Assembly (NCBI GenBank): GCA_030669525.1
Contig: DAOVDO010000068.1
Coordinates: 1 to 5,678, forward strand
From: Dehalococcoidia bacterium
Lineage (GTDB): Bacteria > Chloroflexota > Dehalococcoidia > GIF9 > AB-539-J10
Reading direction: 5' to 3'
DNA length: 5,678 bases
Below, one piece after another: positions 5,584 to 5,678 of this stretch. A model generated the notes under the pieces. That model saw only the letters and a list, made by a program, of their open reading frames with translations. It was not told the DNA's origin and did not search any database. How positions within the stretch are numbered: position 1 is the first letter of the stretch; the number at the start of each line of letters is the position of its first letter. The translations under genes were made by a program, and so were the position numbers.

Positions 5584-5612
5584 AGTATAAATTAAGGCAG
5601 GTGGAATGTCAA
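5584..5612 (-). promoter_or_regulatory. sigma-70-type promoter of the tRNA-tuf operon
   Basis: The minus strand reads TTGACA (5612-5607), a 17-bp spacer, then TATACT (5589-5584). The -35 and spacer are consensus and the -10 differs from TATAAT by one base. The -10 ends 16 nt before the first base of tRNA-Thr(TGT), so the primary transcript has a very short 5' leader. This is the only consensus promoter seen upstream of tuf and probably drives the whole cluster. Confidence 0.88.
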
Positions 5613-5643
5613 ACTAATGTACTGGTTCATATGATTAGTGACA
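5607..5643. repeat. imperfect inverted repeat overlapping the -35 box
   Basis: On the plus strand TGTCAAACTAAT (5607-5618) and ATTAGTGACA (5634-5643) are complementary at ten positions, apart from two extra bases in the first arm. They are separated by 15 bp. The first arm contains the whole -35 hexamer (TGTCAA on this strand). This could be a binding site for a dimeric regulator of the tRNA-tuf promoter, or a chance match. The remaining bases to the window edge (5644-5678) contain only a purine-rich Shine-Dalgarno-like run and no supported gene. Confidence 0.4.
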
Positions 5644-5678
5644 CCTTACCTCCTTTCTTTTATTTTGCCAATATTGTT

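Noticed and set aside
1..5678. Mobile element, CRISPR array, phage or defence system
   Set aside because: No transposase, integrase, direct-repeat array or defence-related gene is present; the content is conserved housekeeping genes in an ancestral order.

Overview
The window is a core translation and transcription locus. Nearly all of it reads on the minus strand. In transcription order (high to low coordinate) it holds a consensus sigma-70-type promoter, tRNA-Thr(TGT), tRNA-Tyr(GTA), tRNA-Thr(GGT), tuf (EF-Tu), rpmG (L33), secE, nusG, rplK (L11), rplA (L1), an internal promoter with an L10-type leader and attenuator, rplJ (L10), rplL (L7/L12), and a small two-helix membrane protein of unknown function. 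The left edge carries, on the plus strand, the 3' end of a comM/yifB-type AAA+ ATPase gene that converges on the membrane-protein gene with 3 bp between stop codons.

The gene order matches the classic bacterial thrU-tyrU-glyT-thrT-tufB / secE-nusG / rplKAJL arrangement known from E. coli. Here there is no tRNA-Gly, rpmG sits between tuf and secE, and rpoB/rpoC do not follow rplL. The organism is certainly a bacterium. EF-Tu with a cysteine-rich insert (CxC...CxxC) after the G5 motif, a tuf-rpmG-secE-nusG-rplKAJL cluster detached from rpoBC, and the moderate base composition suggest a member of the Chloroflexota, perhaps a Dehalococcoidia-like lineage. That placement rests on remembered family features and is tentative.

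Layout: 1-470 is the comM C-terminus (+). 474-734 is a small membrane protein (-). 735-779 is a spacer with a perfect 16-bp AT palindrome. 780-1787 is rplL and rplJ. 1788-1971 is the rplJ leader, attenuator and promoter. 1960-5252 is a very tightly packed run of rplA, rplK, nusG, secE, rpmG and tuf, with gaps of 0-5 nt between neighbours. 5277-5567 holds the three tRNAs. 5568-5678 is the upstream promoter region with an imperfect inverted repeat over the -35 box.

The products form one functional set: tRNAs and EF-Tu for elongation, the L11/L1/L10/L12 stalk proteins where EF-Tu and EF-G act, L33 of the large subunit, NusG coupling polymerase to the ribosome, and SecE of the translocon. I do not see an undescribed system. 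The points worth a second look are a 29-residue lysine-rich extension on L7/L12, the EF-Tu cysteine cluster, non-canonical positions in the two tRNA-Thr genes, the rplJ attenuator, and the unknown membrane protein in place of rpoB.
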